Positions 21,457-31,160 are shown, counted from the first letter of the stretch. The stretch: DNA of 64,000 nt from Rhizomicrobium electricum (GCF_011762045.1 NZ_JAASQS010000005.1:248001-312000), one strand, 5' to 3'. Made by a program: numbers and translations. Notes: a model not told the origin generated them from the sequence alone.

Positions 21457-22704
21457 TCAGGGCGACGGCAACTGCTTGGAGCGCGTTCGCGCGCTGAAGC
21501 CCCAATCCCAATACCCCTCGCAGAGGCCGCCGAGCTTCCGGTTGGGTTCTTCGGCGAGGGTTTTCTGAAGGATTTTCTCCACTTCGGCAGTGCGCTTGGC
21601 GTCGAACGTCATGGAAATGGTTACCGGCCGCCCCTTCAGGAACGCAGCCTCGAGGGTCTTCGCGGTCTTGAAGTCGTCATAGGCGTCCTTCAGGCGTCCG
21701 ACGGCGGCGTAGGAGCACGACCGGCGCAGGAAAGCGCCCGCATAGTCCGGTTGAGCCTTCAGTCCTTCGGTGTATTCCGCGATGGCTGCCTCCGGCAGGC
21801 CCATCAGATCGTAGAGCCAGCCGCGGTGGTAGCGGTACGGCATGGCGTCGTTCCAACCGGGGAGTGCCCCAAGCTTGTCGATCGACTCCGCCGCCTCGCG
21901 CAGCTTACCCATATCGCGATAGGCCCATTCGAGGCCGCGATAGACCCTCGCGCTCTCCTGCGGCCAGCGCAAAAGGCCATCCTTGTAGATCGCAATCGCC
22001 TCATCGTAGGCACCCAGGTACTCGAGGACACGCGCCACACCAAAAGCTGCTGCCGCGTCGTCAGGTGCTGCCTTGTGCCAGGCGCGGGCATCATCCAAAG
22101 CGCCGATCAAACCCCGGTCGCGGGCCTCACCCGGCGGAAAATCCTCGAGCGCCATATTTTCGCGCAAACTCGCTCGCGCCTTCAGACCCAGTACCTTCAG
22201 CTGCGGCGCCAGCCCCGCTTCGGCCAGGGCGCGGTCCAGCAACGGCAGCGCCTTTTCCGGTTGGCTGGCGTTCATGAAGGCCATGCCGCGCGCCAGGGCA
22301 TCTTCGGCAACTTCGATGGAGGACGCCGTTGGCGGCAGGGCATGTCCCGGCGTCTTCTCGTCGCCAACAAAGGTCTTGCCGCCCGCATCCAATTTGCGCG
22401 CCACGAAGACCGGCAGCCATGCCTCCCGATCGATCGTCGCCGTGTCGGGGTCGTACCAGATCGCAACCGAACGGCCTGCGCTGGCCGTTGCTTTCAAGGC
22501 ATCGAACATCGCCTTGGCATCGGGGACTTTGGACCGGTCGACGACGAATTTCATGTCGCCCCAATTCAGTTTGACCCACATAAGCTGGTCGGTCAGGGCG
22601 CCATCCTCGACATTGCCGTCGGCTCTCAGCAGACCCGGCGCCGGCCCAGCGAAAGCCTGCCCGCAGGCCAGCAGTACGATCAGTCCGATCAGAATGCGAC
22701 GCAT
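21457..22704 (-). CDS. Secreted TPR-repeat protein
   Basis: The ATG is preceded by a GGGGGGA ribosome binding site and encodes a signal peptide (MRRILIGLIVLLACGQAFA) on a 415-residue protein. The first part (about 25-120) contains a segment resembling a viral or retropepsin-like substrate-binding strand but is not recognised. From about 140 to 300 there are several helix-turn-helix TPR units (for example AFGVARVLEYLGAYDEAIAIY and YRYHRGWLYDLMGLPEAAIAEY). TPR proteins are scaffolds; partner unknown. It is monocistronic, between nuoA and the divergent PagL-like gene. Confidence 0.7.
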   Translation of the reverse strand: MRRILIGLIVLLACGQAFAGPAPGLLRADGNVEDGALTDQLMWVKLNWGDMKFVVDRSKVPDAKAMFDALKATASAGRSVAIWYDPDTATIDREAWLPVFVARKLDAGGKTFVGDEKTPGHALPPTASSIEVAEDALARGMAFMNASQPEKALPLLDRALAEAGLAPQLKVLGLKARASLRENMALEDFPPGEARDRGLIGALDDARAWHKAAPDDAAAAFGVARVLEYLGAYDEAIAIYKDGLLRWPQESARVYRGLEWAYRDMGKLREAAESIDKLGALPGWNDAMPYRYHRGWLYDLMGLPEAAIAEYTEGLKAQPDYAGAFLRRSCSYAAVGRLKDAYDDFKTAKTLEAAFLKGRPVTISMTFDAKRTAEVEKILQKTLAEEPNRKLGGLCEGYWDWGFSARTRSKQLPSP

Positions 22705-22938
22705 GACATCCCCCCGATGCTCGCTTACGAATTCGAGCCCCCAAAACCGGCAAAAGTCCAGGGCCATTCGCCGCGGACGATCCCCTGTCCGCCCGCCGAA
22801 TGCGCACCAAAGCACTGCAGTTATAGGTACTTAACTGACTGTCCCGGTCTGGCCTCCCGGCCTGGTTGCGCCCCTGCCATACTGCCCGCGCCCACGATTG
22901 CCCTATATAGTTCGATTCAGGAGATCTGGGGGACCACC

Positions 22939-23508
22939 ATGAATCGGCTTGCTTGGCTCGGCGCATTTGCCGTCGCTCTTCTGTTGTCGGCACCCTCCCA
23001 GGCGAGCGGCTTCCTGGAGGAAATCCGGCTGGGCATCTACCAGCACGACACCGGCATCATCGGAAAGCACAAGGAAGAAGGCATCGATTACGCGCTCGAA
23101 GGCCTTACCCGCCCGATCCAGCCGCTGTGGTTCATCGGCACGCCGCGGCTTGTGTATGGCGGCGCCTGGAACTCGGCCGGTCAGACCAGCCAGATTTATG
23201 TCGGCATCGACAAGCAGCTCGATTTCCTGCACGGCACGTTCATGCCGGGCGACTCCTTCTTCGTCGAAGGCACGATCGGCGGCGTTTGGCACAGCGGCAA
23301 GCACGACCTCCCGGACAACTCGCCCGAAGCCGCGCATTGGAAGAGTCACGGCGGTTCGTTCCTGTTCCGCCCCGGCCTGGCACTCGGCTACCGCATCAAC
23401 GAGCATTGGTCGGTCGCCGCCAGCTTGAACCATATTTCGAACGCGAACCTGGGCAGCCGCAACGAGGGCAGCAACAACCTCGGTATCCTGATCGGCTGGA
23501 AGCTGTAA
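22939..23508 (+). CDS. PagL-like lipid A 3-O-deacylase (acyloxyacyl hydrolase family)
   Basis: This is a 189-residue outer-membrane beta-barrel with a signal peptide (cleavage near QASG, residue 23). The C-terminal part has the family hallmark NHISNANLG, giving a candidate catalytic His165-Ser167 pair, with Glu176 as the likely third residue, as in Pseudomonas PagL. PagL enzymes remove the 3-O acyl chain of lipid A and alter outer-membrane surface properties. The alternating hydrophobic pattern and the terminal GILIGWKL strand fit an eight-stranded barrel. A GGGGGA ribosome binding site precedes the ATG. It sits just before the aryl polyene genes but has its own promoter region. Confidence 0.85.
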   Translation: MNRLAWLGAFAVALLLSAPSQASGFLEEIRLGIYQHDTGIIGKHKEEGIDYALEGLTRPIQPLWFIGTPRLVYGGAWNSAGQTSQIYVGIDKQLDFLHGTFMPGDSFFVEGTIGGVWHSGKHDLPDNSPEAAHWKSHGGSFLFRPGLALGYRINEHWSVAASLNHISNANLGSRNEGSNNLGILIGWKL

Positions 23509-23658
23509 CCGGACGAATTAACCACTCTTAGGCACAGATCCGGTACCATTCGAGGCTGGCACCATCGGGCAAAGCTCTGTGACGCCATGGACTTTCGCAG
23601 GAATGCCCGAATTCCTTAGTATTGTGGCAGCCCTTTCGAAGCTTTCCGGAGCGTTTGC

Positions 23659-24285
23659 ATGTTTCGCCTTCCCGGTGTTTTCGCGGTCGCGATTTTCGGC
23701 CTGTTGAGCGTTGCGCCGGCATCGGCCGCTCCGGCCGCGCCCCAGACCGTGACTGCCGGCGACGTGTTGCGCGGCCATTTCGTCCAGGCCCGCCAGCTCC
23801 AAGGATTTGCCAAGCCGCTGAAGAGCGAAGGCTCGTTCGTGCTGGCGCCCGGCCGCGGCCTGATCTGGCATAACGAAAAGCCGTTCGACAACACCGCCAT
23901 CATCACAGCCGGCGGCATCCTGCAGCTTGCGAACGGACGCGAAGCGATGCGGCTGTCGGCGTCGAAGCTGCCGGGACTGGCACAACTCTATGGCGTACTC
24001 AGCGCCGCGTTGTCGGGCAATACCGGACCGCTGCAACAGACCTTTGTGGTAACCCAAACGACGAACGAGGACGGCTGGCGGGTCGAATTGAAGCCACTCG
24101 ATTCCGGCAAACAAGCGATGTCGCAGATCAAGCGGCTGGTGCTAACCGGATCGCGCTATGTCGACGGCGTCGAGGTGGAACGTACCAGCGGCGACGTCGA
24201 CCGCATCACCTTCTCTAGCCACAAGATCACCAAATCCGACCTTACGCCGAACGAGATGGCGCAATTGAAGGCCGCCGCAAAATGA
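23659..24285 (+). CDS. LolA-like periplasmic lipid-carrier protein of the aryl polyene cluster
   Basis: This 208-residue protein has a cleavable signal peptide (about residues 1-24, ending APASA) and a LolA/LolB-like open beta-barrel pattern: GHFVQARQLQGFAKPLKSEGSFVL followed by GLIWHNEKPFDNTAIIT. Outer-membrane lipoprotein-carrier-like proteins are standard in APE clusters and are thought to help ferry the polyene lipid across the periplasm. Its stop overlaps the start of the exporter gene by four bases. The role is inferred from the cluster; lipoprotein sorting is unlikely. Confidence 0.8.
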   Translation: MFRLPGVFAVAIFGLLSVAPASAAPAAPQTVTAGDVLRGHFVQARQLQGFAKPLKSEGSFVLAPGRGLIWHNEKPFDNTAIITAGGILQLANGREAMRLSASKLPGLAQLYGVLSAALSGNTGPLQQTFVVTQTTNEDGWRVELKPLDSGKQAMSQIKRLVLTGSRYVDGVEVERTSGDVDRITFSSHKITKSDLTPNEMAQLKAAAK

Positions 24286-26603
24286 TCCGGCGCGTGGGGG
24301 CCATTGTCTGGATTCTGGCGATCGTTGCGGCGGTCGCCTATCTCGGCATTCGGCTAGCCTCCGGCGTCACGCTGGAAAGCAACATCCTAGCCCTTCTGCC
24401 GCGCCAGGAGCGTGACGCTTCGGTGCAGCGCGCCAGCGACCGGCTGGCCAATTCGTTGTCGCAGCGGTTCGGCTTCCTGGTCGGCAGCCGCTCGCCGGAA
24501 AAAGCGATTGCGGCCGCACACATTTTGTCGTCGGCGCTCAAGCAATCGGGTACGGTCACGGCGTTCAGCTCGACCATCGATCAGGACGCCCAGAAGAAGA
24601 TGGGCGCAGCCTACTTTCCCTACCGCTCCGGACTGTTGTCCGAAGCCGATCGCGCCGATCTCAAGGCGGGCCGTGCCGAGGCGTTGAAAGACCGGGCGAT
24701 GGCCTCGCTCTACGGCGTCGGCGGCATGGCGGACTCGCGGCTGATGGCGCGCGACCCGTTCTTCCTGCTGCCGAGCTATTTACTGAGCCTGCCCACCTCG
24801 CAGACCCGGCTCACGGTCGATGGCGATGTGCTGACAGTGCAGGACGGCGGCATCACGTATGTCCTGGTGAGCGGCGATCTTTCGGGGGCGCCTTACGCCC
24901 TCGATTTCCAGAAGACATTCCATAAGGTGGTCGCCGAGGCCGAGACACGCATGAAAGCGGCGGCGCCCGATCTCACGCTCATTCGCACCGGCGCGGTGTT
25001 CTATGCCCACGATGCGGCCAACGAAGCGCTCGACGAAACCACGGTGATCGGCATCGCCTCGCTGGTCGGCACGATGGCGCTGATCCTGATCGTGTTCGGC
25101 GGCATCCGGCCGATCATGCTCGACGCGCTGGCCATCGGCTCGGGCGTGCTCTGCGCGTTTCTCGGCACGTTGCTGGTTTTCGGGCAGGTCCATGTGCTGT
25201 CGCTGCTGTTCGGCGTCAGCCTGATCGGCATCTCGGTCGATTACAGCCTGCAGTACTTTTGCGAGTATTTCGATCCGGGCGCCCCGGATTCCGTCACCCG
25301 CCTCAAACGCGTGCTGCCGGGACTGGCCATCGGTCTCGCCACCACCCTGATCGGCTATTGCACGCTGCTGCTGGCGCCCTTCCCCGGCCTCAAGCAGGTC
25401 GCGACGTTTTCGGTGATCGGCCTGTCGGTGTCGTGCTTCACCGTGATGCTGTGCTATCCGCTATTCGACCGTCACCGGCCGTATCAGCCCGGCAACCGCT
25501 TCGTCCGCTTCGCTGCCAAACATTGGGCGCTGTGGGAAGCCAAGAGCACAATGGCGGTCGGACTGCGGATTATCCTGATCCTCGCGCTGGCAGCGATGGC
25601 GGCGGGCGGCATCGCCAAGTTCAAGACCGACGACGACGTGCATCACTTCCAATCGTTGTCGCCGGATCTGAAGCATCAGGAAACCGAATTTGCCCGGCTG
25701 AGCGGAACTCCTGCCGGAACCCAGTTCCTGCTGGTGCGTGCGGCGAACGAAGAAGCGCTGCTGCAAAAGGAAGAGCGCCTCGACGCCACGCTCCTGCGGC
25801 TGAAGAAAAACGGCGCCATCGCTGATTTCACATCCGTTGCGCAGTACGTACCCTCCGTTGCACGCCAGAGTGAAAATCGCGCCCTCGTCCGCGACCGGCT
25901 GTTCGCACCGCATCTGGCCGGTTATCTCTCCGAGATCGGCTACGACGGCACGCCGGATTATCCGACTCCGAAGGGTTTCCTCACACCCGGCACGTTGCCG
26001 AACGCCGGCCCGTTCGCGCTGGTCAAATTGCTCGATGTCTCGGGCGCCGGCGAGGCCGCACACGTGCTTCTGCTGGGCGACGTGCGCGACGCCGGTGCGG
26101 TTAAGGCGGCGATTTCCGGCACCAGCGATGTCCGCTTCGTCAGTCTCGCTGACGACTGGTCGGCGCTGTTCGCCGAATACCGTCAATACGCCATCGCCTT
26201 GCTGGCGCTCTCGGTGGCGCTGATGTTCCCGCTGCTCGCGTTCCGCTATGGGCTGGTGCGGGCCATGCGCGTGCTGGCGCCTTCGCTTCTGGCCGTCGTC
26301 GTGGCGCCGCTGATCGCGACCCTGGCGGGCGTTCCCTTCACCTTCTTCAATGCGATGGCGTTGATTTTGGTGCTGTCGGTCGGCGTCGACTACTCGGTGT
26401 TCTGCGCCGAAACCGGCGGCGAGCGCAAACCGGTAACAACACTCGCCATTGCGCTGGCCGCGCTCGGCACCATCCTGGCGTTCGGCATGCTGGCCTTGAG
26501 CCGCGTGTTTGCGGTGCACGCGTTCGGCATGACCATGCTGATCGGAATCTTCATCGCCTGGCTGTTCGCACCGGCGGCCGGCGACAATGCGAGGCGCAAA
26601 TGA
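24282..26603 (+). CDS. MMPL/RND-superfamily lipid exporter of the aryl polyene cluster
   Basis: This is a 773-residue inner-membrane transporter (COG4258-like) with the RND/MMPL layout: an N-terminal helix, a periplasmic domain (about 40-250), a five- to six-helix bundle with LFGVSLIGISVDYSLQYFCE, a second periplasmic domain and a second bundle containing LVLSVGVDYSVFCAE. The repeated G(I/V)S/VDYS motifs contain the acidic residue of the proton relay in each half. APE clusters carry such an exporter to move the polyene to the outer membrane. It overlaps its neighbours on both sides by four bases. Confidence 0.88.
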   Translation: MIRRVGAIVWILAIVAAVAYLGIRLASGVTLESNILALLPRQERDASVQRASDRLANSLSQRFGFLVGSRSPEKAIAAAHILSSALKQSGTVTAFSSTIDQDAQKKMGAAYFPYRSGLLSEADRADLKAGRAEALKDRAMASLYGVGGMADSRLMARDPFFLLPSYLLSLPTSQTRLTVDGDVLTVQDGGITYVLVSGDLSGAPYALDFQKTFHKVVAEAETRMKAAAPDLTLIRTGAVFYAHDAANEALDETTVIGIASLVGTMALILIVFGGIRPIMLDALAIGSGVLCAFLGTLLVFGQVHVLSLLFGVSLIGISVDYSLQYFCEYFDPGAPDSVTRLKRVLPGLAIGLATTLIGYCTLLLAPFPGLKQVATFSVIGLSVSCFTVMLCYPLFDRHRPYQPGNRFVRFAAKHWALWEAKSTMAVGLRIILILALAAMAAGGIAKFKTDDDVHHFQSLSPDLKHQETEFARLSGTPAGTQFLLVRAANEEALLQKEERLDATLLRLKKNGAIADFTSVAQYVPSVARQSENRALVRDRLFAPHLAGYLSEIGYDGTPDYPTPKGFLTPGTLPNAGPFALVKLLDVSGAGEAAHVLLLGDVRDAGAVKAAISGTSDVRFVSLADDWSALFAEYRQYAIALLALSVALMFPLLAFRYGLVRAMRVLAPSLLAVVVAPLIATLAGVPFTFFNAMALILVLSVGVDYSVFCAETGGERKPVTTLAIALAALGTILAFGMLALSRVFAVHAFGMTMLIGIFIAWLFAPAAGDNARRK

Positions 26604-27178
26604 AAGCCGTTCCCGCGTTGCTCCTGGCTCTGTTTTTGACGGCTTGTGCCGGCGTGCCGAAACCGCCGCCGGGGCTTGGCGACAATCAGGCCATCGTGGC
26701 GCCCAAGACGGTCCTCACCATTCCGCCGCCGTCCGCCGCGGGCCGCAGCGTCGAACTCGCCCAATCGATCGTGGCGAAATTCTACGGCCGGTCATACGCG
26801 CTCGACATGCAGATCGCGATCGGTGCCGACCGCCTCGATCTCGTTGCCATGGACGGTTTCGGCCGCCGGGCCATGACGGTGGCGTGGAAGGACGGTGCGC
26901 CGAGCATCGAGAAAGCCGAATGGCTGCCGCCGGTGTTCCGACCCGCCGACATTCTCGCTTCGTTCGTGATTGCCTATTGGCCCGACGATGTCGTTGCTAC
27001 AGCGATCAAGGACCCGGCCGTACAGGTGGTGACCAAGGATGGTGTGCGTCGCATTTCCCGCGCCGGCAAGGACCTCATCACCGTCACGTACGGTCCCGGC
27101 GAGGGCTGGAACCGCTCTGCCGTGCTGAAGAACGAAGCGTTCGGGTACGAGATCGCGATCCAGTCGGCCGAGAACTAA
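26600..27178 (+). CDS. DUF3261 lipoprotein of the aryl polyene cluster
   Basis: The 192-residue protein starts with a lipoprotein signal and lipobox (LTACAG, Cys16). The remainder resembles DUF3261, a family found chiefly in aryl polyene clusters and structurally likened to LolB. It probably receives the lipid at the outer membrane together with the LolA-like protein and the exporter; that role is inferred. It overlaps the exporter gene by four bases, and its 3' end overlaps the convergent ketosynthase gene by four bases. Confidence 0.8.
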   Translation: MKAVPALLLALFLTACAGVPKPPPGLGDNQAIVAPKTVLTIPPPSAAGRSVELAQSIVAKFYGRSYALDMQIAIGADRLDLVAMDGFGRRAMTVAWKDGAPSIEKAEWLPPVFRPADILASFVIAYWPDDVVATAIKDPAVQVVTKDGVRRISRAGKDLITVTYGPGEGWNRSAVLKNEAFGYEIAIQSAEN

Positions 27179-28398
27179 ATCGCCCGGAAGATCAGCGAGG
27201 TGTTGAGGCCGCCAAACGCGAAGTTGTTCGATACGAAATGCTCGATATCGAGCTTGCGGCCCTCGCCCATGATGTAATCGAGCTCGGCACAACGCGGATC
27301 GACTTCAGTGAGGTTGGCGGTCGGCGCAAACCACTTGTCGCGCATCATTTCGATCGTGAGCCAGGCCTCCAGCGCACCGCAGGCCCCGAGCGTATGGCCG
27401 AAATGGCCCTTCAATGAATGAAGCGGAACCTTGCTGCCGTAGACTTCATGCGTGGCCTGGGTTTCCGAAACATCGCCTTTGTCGGTCGCCGTGCCGTGGC
27501 CGCTGATAAAACCGATATCCTGCGGCGCCAAGCCGGCGTTCTGGAGCGCCAGCCGCATGACAATGGCCTGGGTCTCCGCGCGCGGTTCGGTGATGTGAGC
27601 GCCGTCGCTGTTGGCGCCAAAGCCGACGATCTCGGCCAGCGGCGTAGCCCCGCGCGCCTTGGCGTGCTCGTATTCCTCGAGCACCAGCATGGCCGCACCT
27701 TCGCCGATCACGAGTCCGTCGCGGCTCTTGTCGAACGGTCGCGACGCCGTTTTGGGCTCGCCGTTGCGGGTCGAGGTCGCGAACAACGTATCGAATACGA
27801 CCGCCATGGTCGGGCAAAGCTGCTCGGCGCCGCCCGCCACCATGATATCGGCATGCCCCTCTTTGACGTTCTCATAGGCATAGCCGATGCCCGCCGAGCC
27901 CGACGTGCAGGCCGACGATGTCGTGATCACGCGGCCCGTCATGCCGAAAGCGATGGCGATATTGACCGGCGCGGTATGGCTCATCATGCGGATGTAGCTG
28001 GTCGCATTCAGGCTGCCGGCCTTGCCGGTTTCCATAAAGCGGGCGAAATCGAGAACCGGTTCGGTGGCGCCGAACGAGGAACCGCACGAAACGCCCGCCC
28101 GTCCCGACTGCAACACCGGATCGTTGGTCAGTCCGGCCTGCTCGACGGCCTTTTCGGCGGCGTTGAGCGACAGCACCGCAACGCGCCCCATCGAACGGGT
28201 CTTCTTGCGCGGATAGATAGCGGTGTGATCGAACCAATCGATGGCACAGCCGATCCGGGTGTTGAGATCGACCAAGCGATCCCACTCGGTCATATAGCGC
28301 GTGCCGGTCTCACCCGCTTCCATCCGGCTGCGGATTTCCGACCAGTTCCCACCCAGGGCGGTCGACCCGCCCATTCCCGTAACGACCACGCGGCGCAT
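27175..28398 (-). CDS. Beta-ketoacyl-ACP synthase of the aryl polyene cluster (FabF-like)
   Basis: This is a complete condensing enzyme of 407 residues. It has the nucleophile Cys164 (SSACTSGS), His301 (GHGTATDKGD) and His345 (GHFGHTLGA), the KAS-II triad. The preserved triad shows it is catalytic, unlike the chain-length factor elsewhere in the operon. It extends the polyene from malonyl-ACP, probably paired with the chain-length factor or the second ketosynthase. It is the last gene of the minus-strand operon, abutting the ketoreductase gene. Confidence 0.9.
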   Translation of the reverse strand: MRRVVVTGMGGSTALGGNWSEIRSRMEAGETGTRYMTEWDRLVDLNTRIGCAIDWFDHTAIYPRKKTRSMGRVAVLSLNAAEKAVEQAGLTNDPVLQSGRAGVSCGSSFGATEPVLDFARFMETGKAGSLNATSYIRMMSHTAPVNIAIAFGMTGRVITTSSACTSGSAGIGYAYENVKEGHADIMVAGGAEQLCPTMAVVFDTLFATSTRNGEPKTASRPFDKSRDGLVIGEGAAMLVLEEYEHAKARGATPLAEIVGFGANSDGAHITEPRAETQAIVMRLALQNAGLAPQDIGFISGHGTATDKGDVSETQATHEVYGSKVPLHSLKGHFGHTLGACGALEAWLTIEMMRDKWFAPTANLTEVDPRCAELDYIMGEGRKLDIEHFVSNNFAFGGLNTSLIFRAI

Positions 28399-29135
28399 CA
28401 GCAGAGGCCCCCGTTTACCGATATCACCTGGCGCGTAATGTACGACGCATCATCGGACAACAGGAATTCCACCAACCCCGCGATTTCATGCGGCTTTCCG
28501 ACGCGGCGCATGGGAATGGCGGCAATCACCTGATCCTCCGGCAGATCCTTGGTCATCTGCGTTTCGATGACGCCGGGCGCCACGCAATTCACCGTAATGT
28601 TGCGCTTGGCCAATTCCACCGCCAACGCCTTGCAAGCCCCAATAATCGCTGCCTTCGACGCACTGTAGTTGACCTGCCCGCGGTTGCCGACGATGCCCGA
28701 AACCGACGACAGCGCCACGACCCGCCCGCCGTCCCGGCGGCGGATCATAGGCATCACCAACGGTTGGACGACATTGTAGAAGCCGTCGACATTGGTGTGG
28801 ATAACGTCGTCCCAATCTTCGGACGAGAGGGCCGGAAACGCATTATCCCGAGCAATGCCGGCATTCTGCACCACACCCCAGAAGGCGCCGGCGCTCCCGC
28901 ACAATCCCTCGAGTGCAGCCTTGGCCCCTGCCCGATCGGCGATATCAAAACCGACAATGCTCGCGGTCCCGCCGGCACTACGGATTTCCTCGGCCACAGC
29001 CTCGGCCCCTACCCGGTCGCGGCCGTAATGCACCGTCACGGGATAACCTGCAGCGCCGAGGCGCAGCGCTATGGCCTTGCCGATCCCTTTGCTGGCACCG
29101 GTCACCAGGACCGGCCGCGTGTCGCGATTACTCAT
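28398..29135 (-). CDS. 3-oxoacyl-ACP reductase of the aryl polyene cluster (FabG-like)
   Basis: This is a 245-residue classical short-chain dehydrogenase. The NADPH loop TGASKGIG is at residues 12-19, followed by NAG at 91-93 and a catalytic Ser144-Tyr157-Lys161. Position and family indicate the reduction step of each elongation cycle. The ATG overlaps the upstream dehydratase stop (ATGA), which fixes the start; a longer in-frame extension is only dehydratase sequence in another frame. Confidence 0.92.
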   Translation of the reverse strand: MSNRDTRPVLVTGASKGIGKAIALRLGAAGYPVTVHYGRDRVGAEAVAEEIRSAGGTASIVGFDIADRAGAKAALEGLCGSAGAFWGVVQNAGIARDNAFPALSSEDWDDVIHTNVDGFYNVVQPLVMPMIRRRDGGRVVALSSVSGIVGNRGQVNYSASKAAIIGACKALAVELAKRNITVNCVAPGVIETQMTKDLPEDQVIAAIPMRRVGKPHEIAGLVEFLLSDDASYITRQVISVNGGLC

Positions 29136-29587
29136 GGAGCCCCATCCCTGAGAAACGCCTGCGGATCGCGCGGCGCAAAAACGTTGAGCATGGCCGACGC
29201 CAATTCCCGCCCCTCGGGATCGGCAATGCGGCATTCGAAAGAAAACATTTCGCCACCGTTGAAGACCATTTCTACGGAGACGATCAACCGGCTGCCGACG
29301 GCAAACGCGTCGCAGGCCACCGTATAGCGGCGGCATCCGAGCAAGAACCCGATCTTGGGCGGCAGACCCTCGCTCCAGCATTTGAAGCCGTCGATCATCC
29401 CGATGGTCTGCGCCATAAGTTCCAGCCCGGCATATGCAGGCATTCCCCGCCCCGGCAGGACGAACGGAATGTCCTCGCGCACCGTCAGTTCCGCGACCGC
29501 GTGCTGCGGGTCGATGGATATCGCACGATCGAGCAGCCGCATCGGCGCCCGGTGCATGATGAGGTCCTCGATATCCGGAACGGTCAT
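29132..29587 (-). CDS. Hotdog-fold dehydratase of the aryl polyene cluster (ApeP-like)
   Basis: This 151-residue hotdog-fold protein has the HRAPMRLLDR N-terminal motif and a central helix AYAGLELMAQTIG with Glu56. The GHFP motif that carries the catalytic His of FabZ is replaced by LPGRGMPAYAG, so that His is absent. In aryl polyene systems a pair of hotdog proteins forms a heteromeric dehydratase. The partner here is likely the domain fused to the AMP-ligase, which retains GHFP. The start ATG overlaps the second ketosynthase stop. Confidence 0.8.
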   Translation of the reverse strand: MTVPDIEDLIMHRAPMRLLDRAISIDPQHAVAELTVREDIPFVLPGRGMPAYAGLELMAQTIGMIDGFKCWSEGLPPKIGFLLGCRRYTVACDAFAVGSRLIVSVEMVFNGGEMFSFECRIADPEGRELASAMLNVFAPRDPQAFLRDGAP

Positions 29588-30744
29588 CGGGCGACCTCCA
29601 GGATCAGCGCGATGTTGTTGCCGCCAAAGGCATAGGAACAACTCATGGCCGCACGCCCGTCGGTAGCCTCGCCCTCAGGTTTTACTAGGCGGATCGGCGG
29701 CATTTCGGGATCGCGTTCGCCGTCCCAGGCATTGCCCGGCAGCCGTCCGGCCTGAAGGGCCATGATGGTGAACGCCGCCTCGCCTGCACCCGCCGCGCCG
29801 AGCATGTGACCGGTAAGCGGCTTGGTTGTGCTGCACGGAAGCATGTCGCCGAACACGCGGTTGACGGCCCGTGCCTCCATCAGATCGTTGAGCTTGGTGC
29901 CGGTGCCGTGAAGATTGAGGTAGCCGATGTTCTCCGGCTTCAAACCGGCCCGCACGAGAGCCTCGCGCATCGCGGCTTCGGCGCCGTTGCCCTCGGGATC
30001 GGGTGCGCTGATGTGATAGGCATCGGCGCTTTCGCCCCAGCCCGCCAGACGGATCGGCGACGGTTCCGCCGACAGCACGAACAATGCACCGCCTTCGCCC
30101 AGATTGATCCCGCGCCGATTGACGCTGAACGGATTGCTGACGCCATCAGCCAACGCTTCGAGCGACGAAAAGCCGTTGAGGGTCAAGTCGCACAAGGCAT
30201 CGAACCCGCCGGCGATCACGACGTCGGCCATGCCGCTCTGGATCAGGCGCGCCCCGCTCGCCAGCGCCTTGGCGCCTGAGGTGCACGCGGTCGAAATACC
30301 GTAGGTCGGCCCCGTTGCTCCCACGCGGTTGGCAATATGCGCGGCGACGTTGCCGAATTCCTGGATTGCGAGGCGAAAACTCGGCGGCCAGGCGCCATCG
30401 GCAAGACGGCGCTGGAACGCGGCGCCGTTTTCCAACAGCCCGCAGCTCGACGTTCCCATCACCACGGCCAGGCGCGACTTGTCGGCGACGTTCCACAACG
30501 CCGGATCGATTCCGGCGAGGCAGCGATCTGCCATGGCATTGCAGCGGCTGTCCGGATCGTTGGGCTGGGCGGCGATCGTCACGGCGCCGACGGGAGCCGT
30601 GCGGCCGTCGGTCAGCGTCCATGTTCCGGATACGCGCGGCGGCGCAGGCGCCAACAGATTGCGGCGAACCGTTTCGGTATCGCTGCCGAGGGCGCAGAGA
30701 ACCGCGAAATCGTGGATGTAGATCGCTTGAGCCATGGTCTGCAT
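29584..30744 (-). CDS. Second beta-ketoacyl-ACP synthase of the aryl polyene cluster
   Basis: This is a condensing enzyme of 386 residues with Cys144 (STACTSGAKAL), His279 (NLHGTGT) and His313 (TGHMLGAAG). Its N-terminal half is shorter and more diverged than in the first ketosynthase. In APE clusters one ketosynthase performs chain extension with the chain-length factor and another probably acts early, for example in priming; which is which is not visible here. The start is an ATG overlapping the thioesterase stop (TGATG); a second ATG three codons on is possible. Confidence 0.87.
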   Translation of the reverse strand: MQTMAQAIYIHDFAVLCALGSDTETVRRNLLAPAPPRVSGTWTLTDGRTAPVGAVTIAAQPNDPDSRCNAMADRCLAGIDPALWNVADKSRLAVVMGTSSCGLLENGAAFQRRLADGAWPPSFRLAIQEFGNVAAHIANRVGATGPTYGISTACTSGAKALASGARLIQSGMADVVIAGGFDALCDLTLNGFSSLEALADGVSNPFSVNRRGINLGEGGALFVLSAEPSPIRLAGWGESADAYHISAPDPEGNGAEAAMREALVRAGLKPENIGYLNLHGTGTKLNDLMEARAVNRVFGDMLPCSTTKPLTGHMLGAAGAGEAAFTIMALQAGRLPGNAWDGERDPEMPPIRLVKPEGEATDGRAAMSCSYAFGGNNIALILEVAR

Positions 30745-31160
30745 CACAAATAGGGCGCCAACTTCTCCTTGAGGATCGGCGGGGTTTGCCACTGCATTTC
30801 GTTGGTCTTCATGTCGACGGCAACCTGAACCGAACTCGCCTTCGACAGCTTCTCGCCGGTTTCGGCGTCACGGGCCAGGAAATCGAGTTTCAGCCGGCAC
30901 TCCCATTCGCTGATCGAGGTGACGATATCGATCCATTGGCCGAGTTTCATCGGCCGATAATATCGTATGTGCATGTCGACCACCGGCCATAGATATCCGC
31001 TTGCTAGCATGGCGTCGTAACCATAGCCGATCTTGGTCAGGAGTGCCGCCCGGCCCAGTTCGAAGAAGCGTGCGTAATTGCCGTGCCAGACCACGCCCAT
31101 TGGGTCAATGTCGTAGAACTGCGGACAGGTCCGGACGGTTTCGCTGACGATCGCGCTCAT
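30744..31160 (-). CDS. Acyl-thioester hydrolase (4HBT family) of the aryl polyene cluster
   Basis: This is a 138-residue hotdog thioesterase of the 4-hydroxybenzoyl-CoA type. The FYDIDPMGVVWHGNYARFFE motif contains the Asp17-to-Asp19 region used as catalytic acid/base in this family. It probably releases stalled or finished acyl chains from the carrier protein (ApeK-like role). The ATG overlaps the stop of the ammonia-lyase gene, and the gene ends on the first base of the next start. Confidence 0.85.
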   Translation of the reverse strand: MSAIVSETVRTCPQFYDIDPMGVVWHGNYARFFELGRAALLTKIGYGYDAMLASGYLWPVVDMHIRYYRPMKLGQWIDIVTSISEWECRLKLDFLARDAETGEKLSKASSVQVAVDMKTNEMQWQTPPILKEKLAPYL

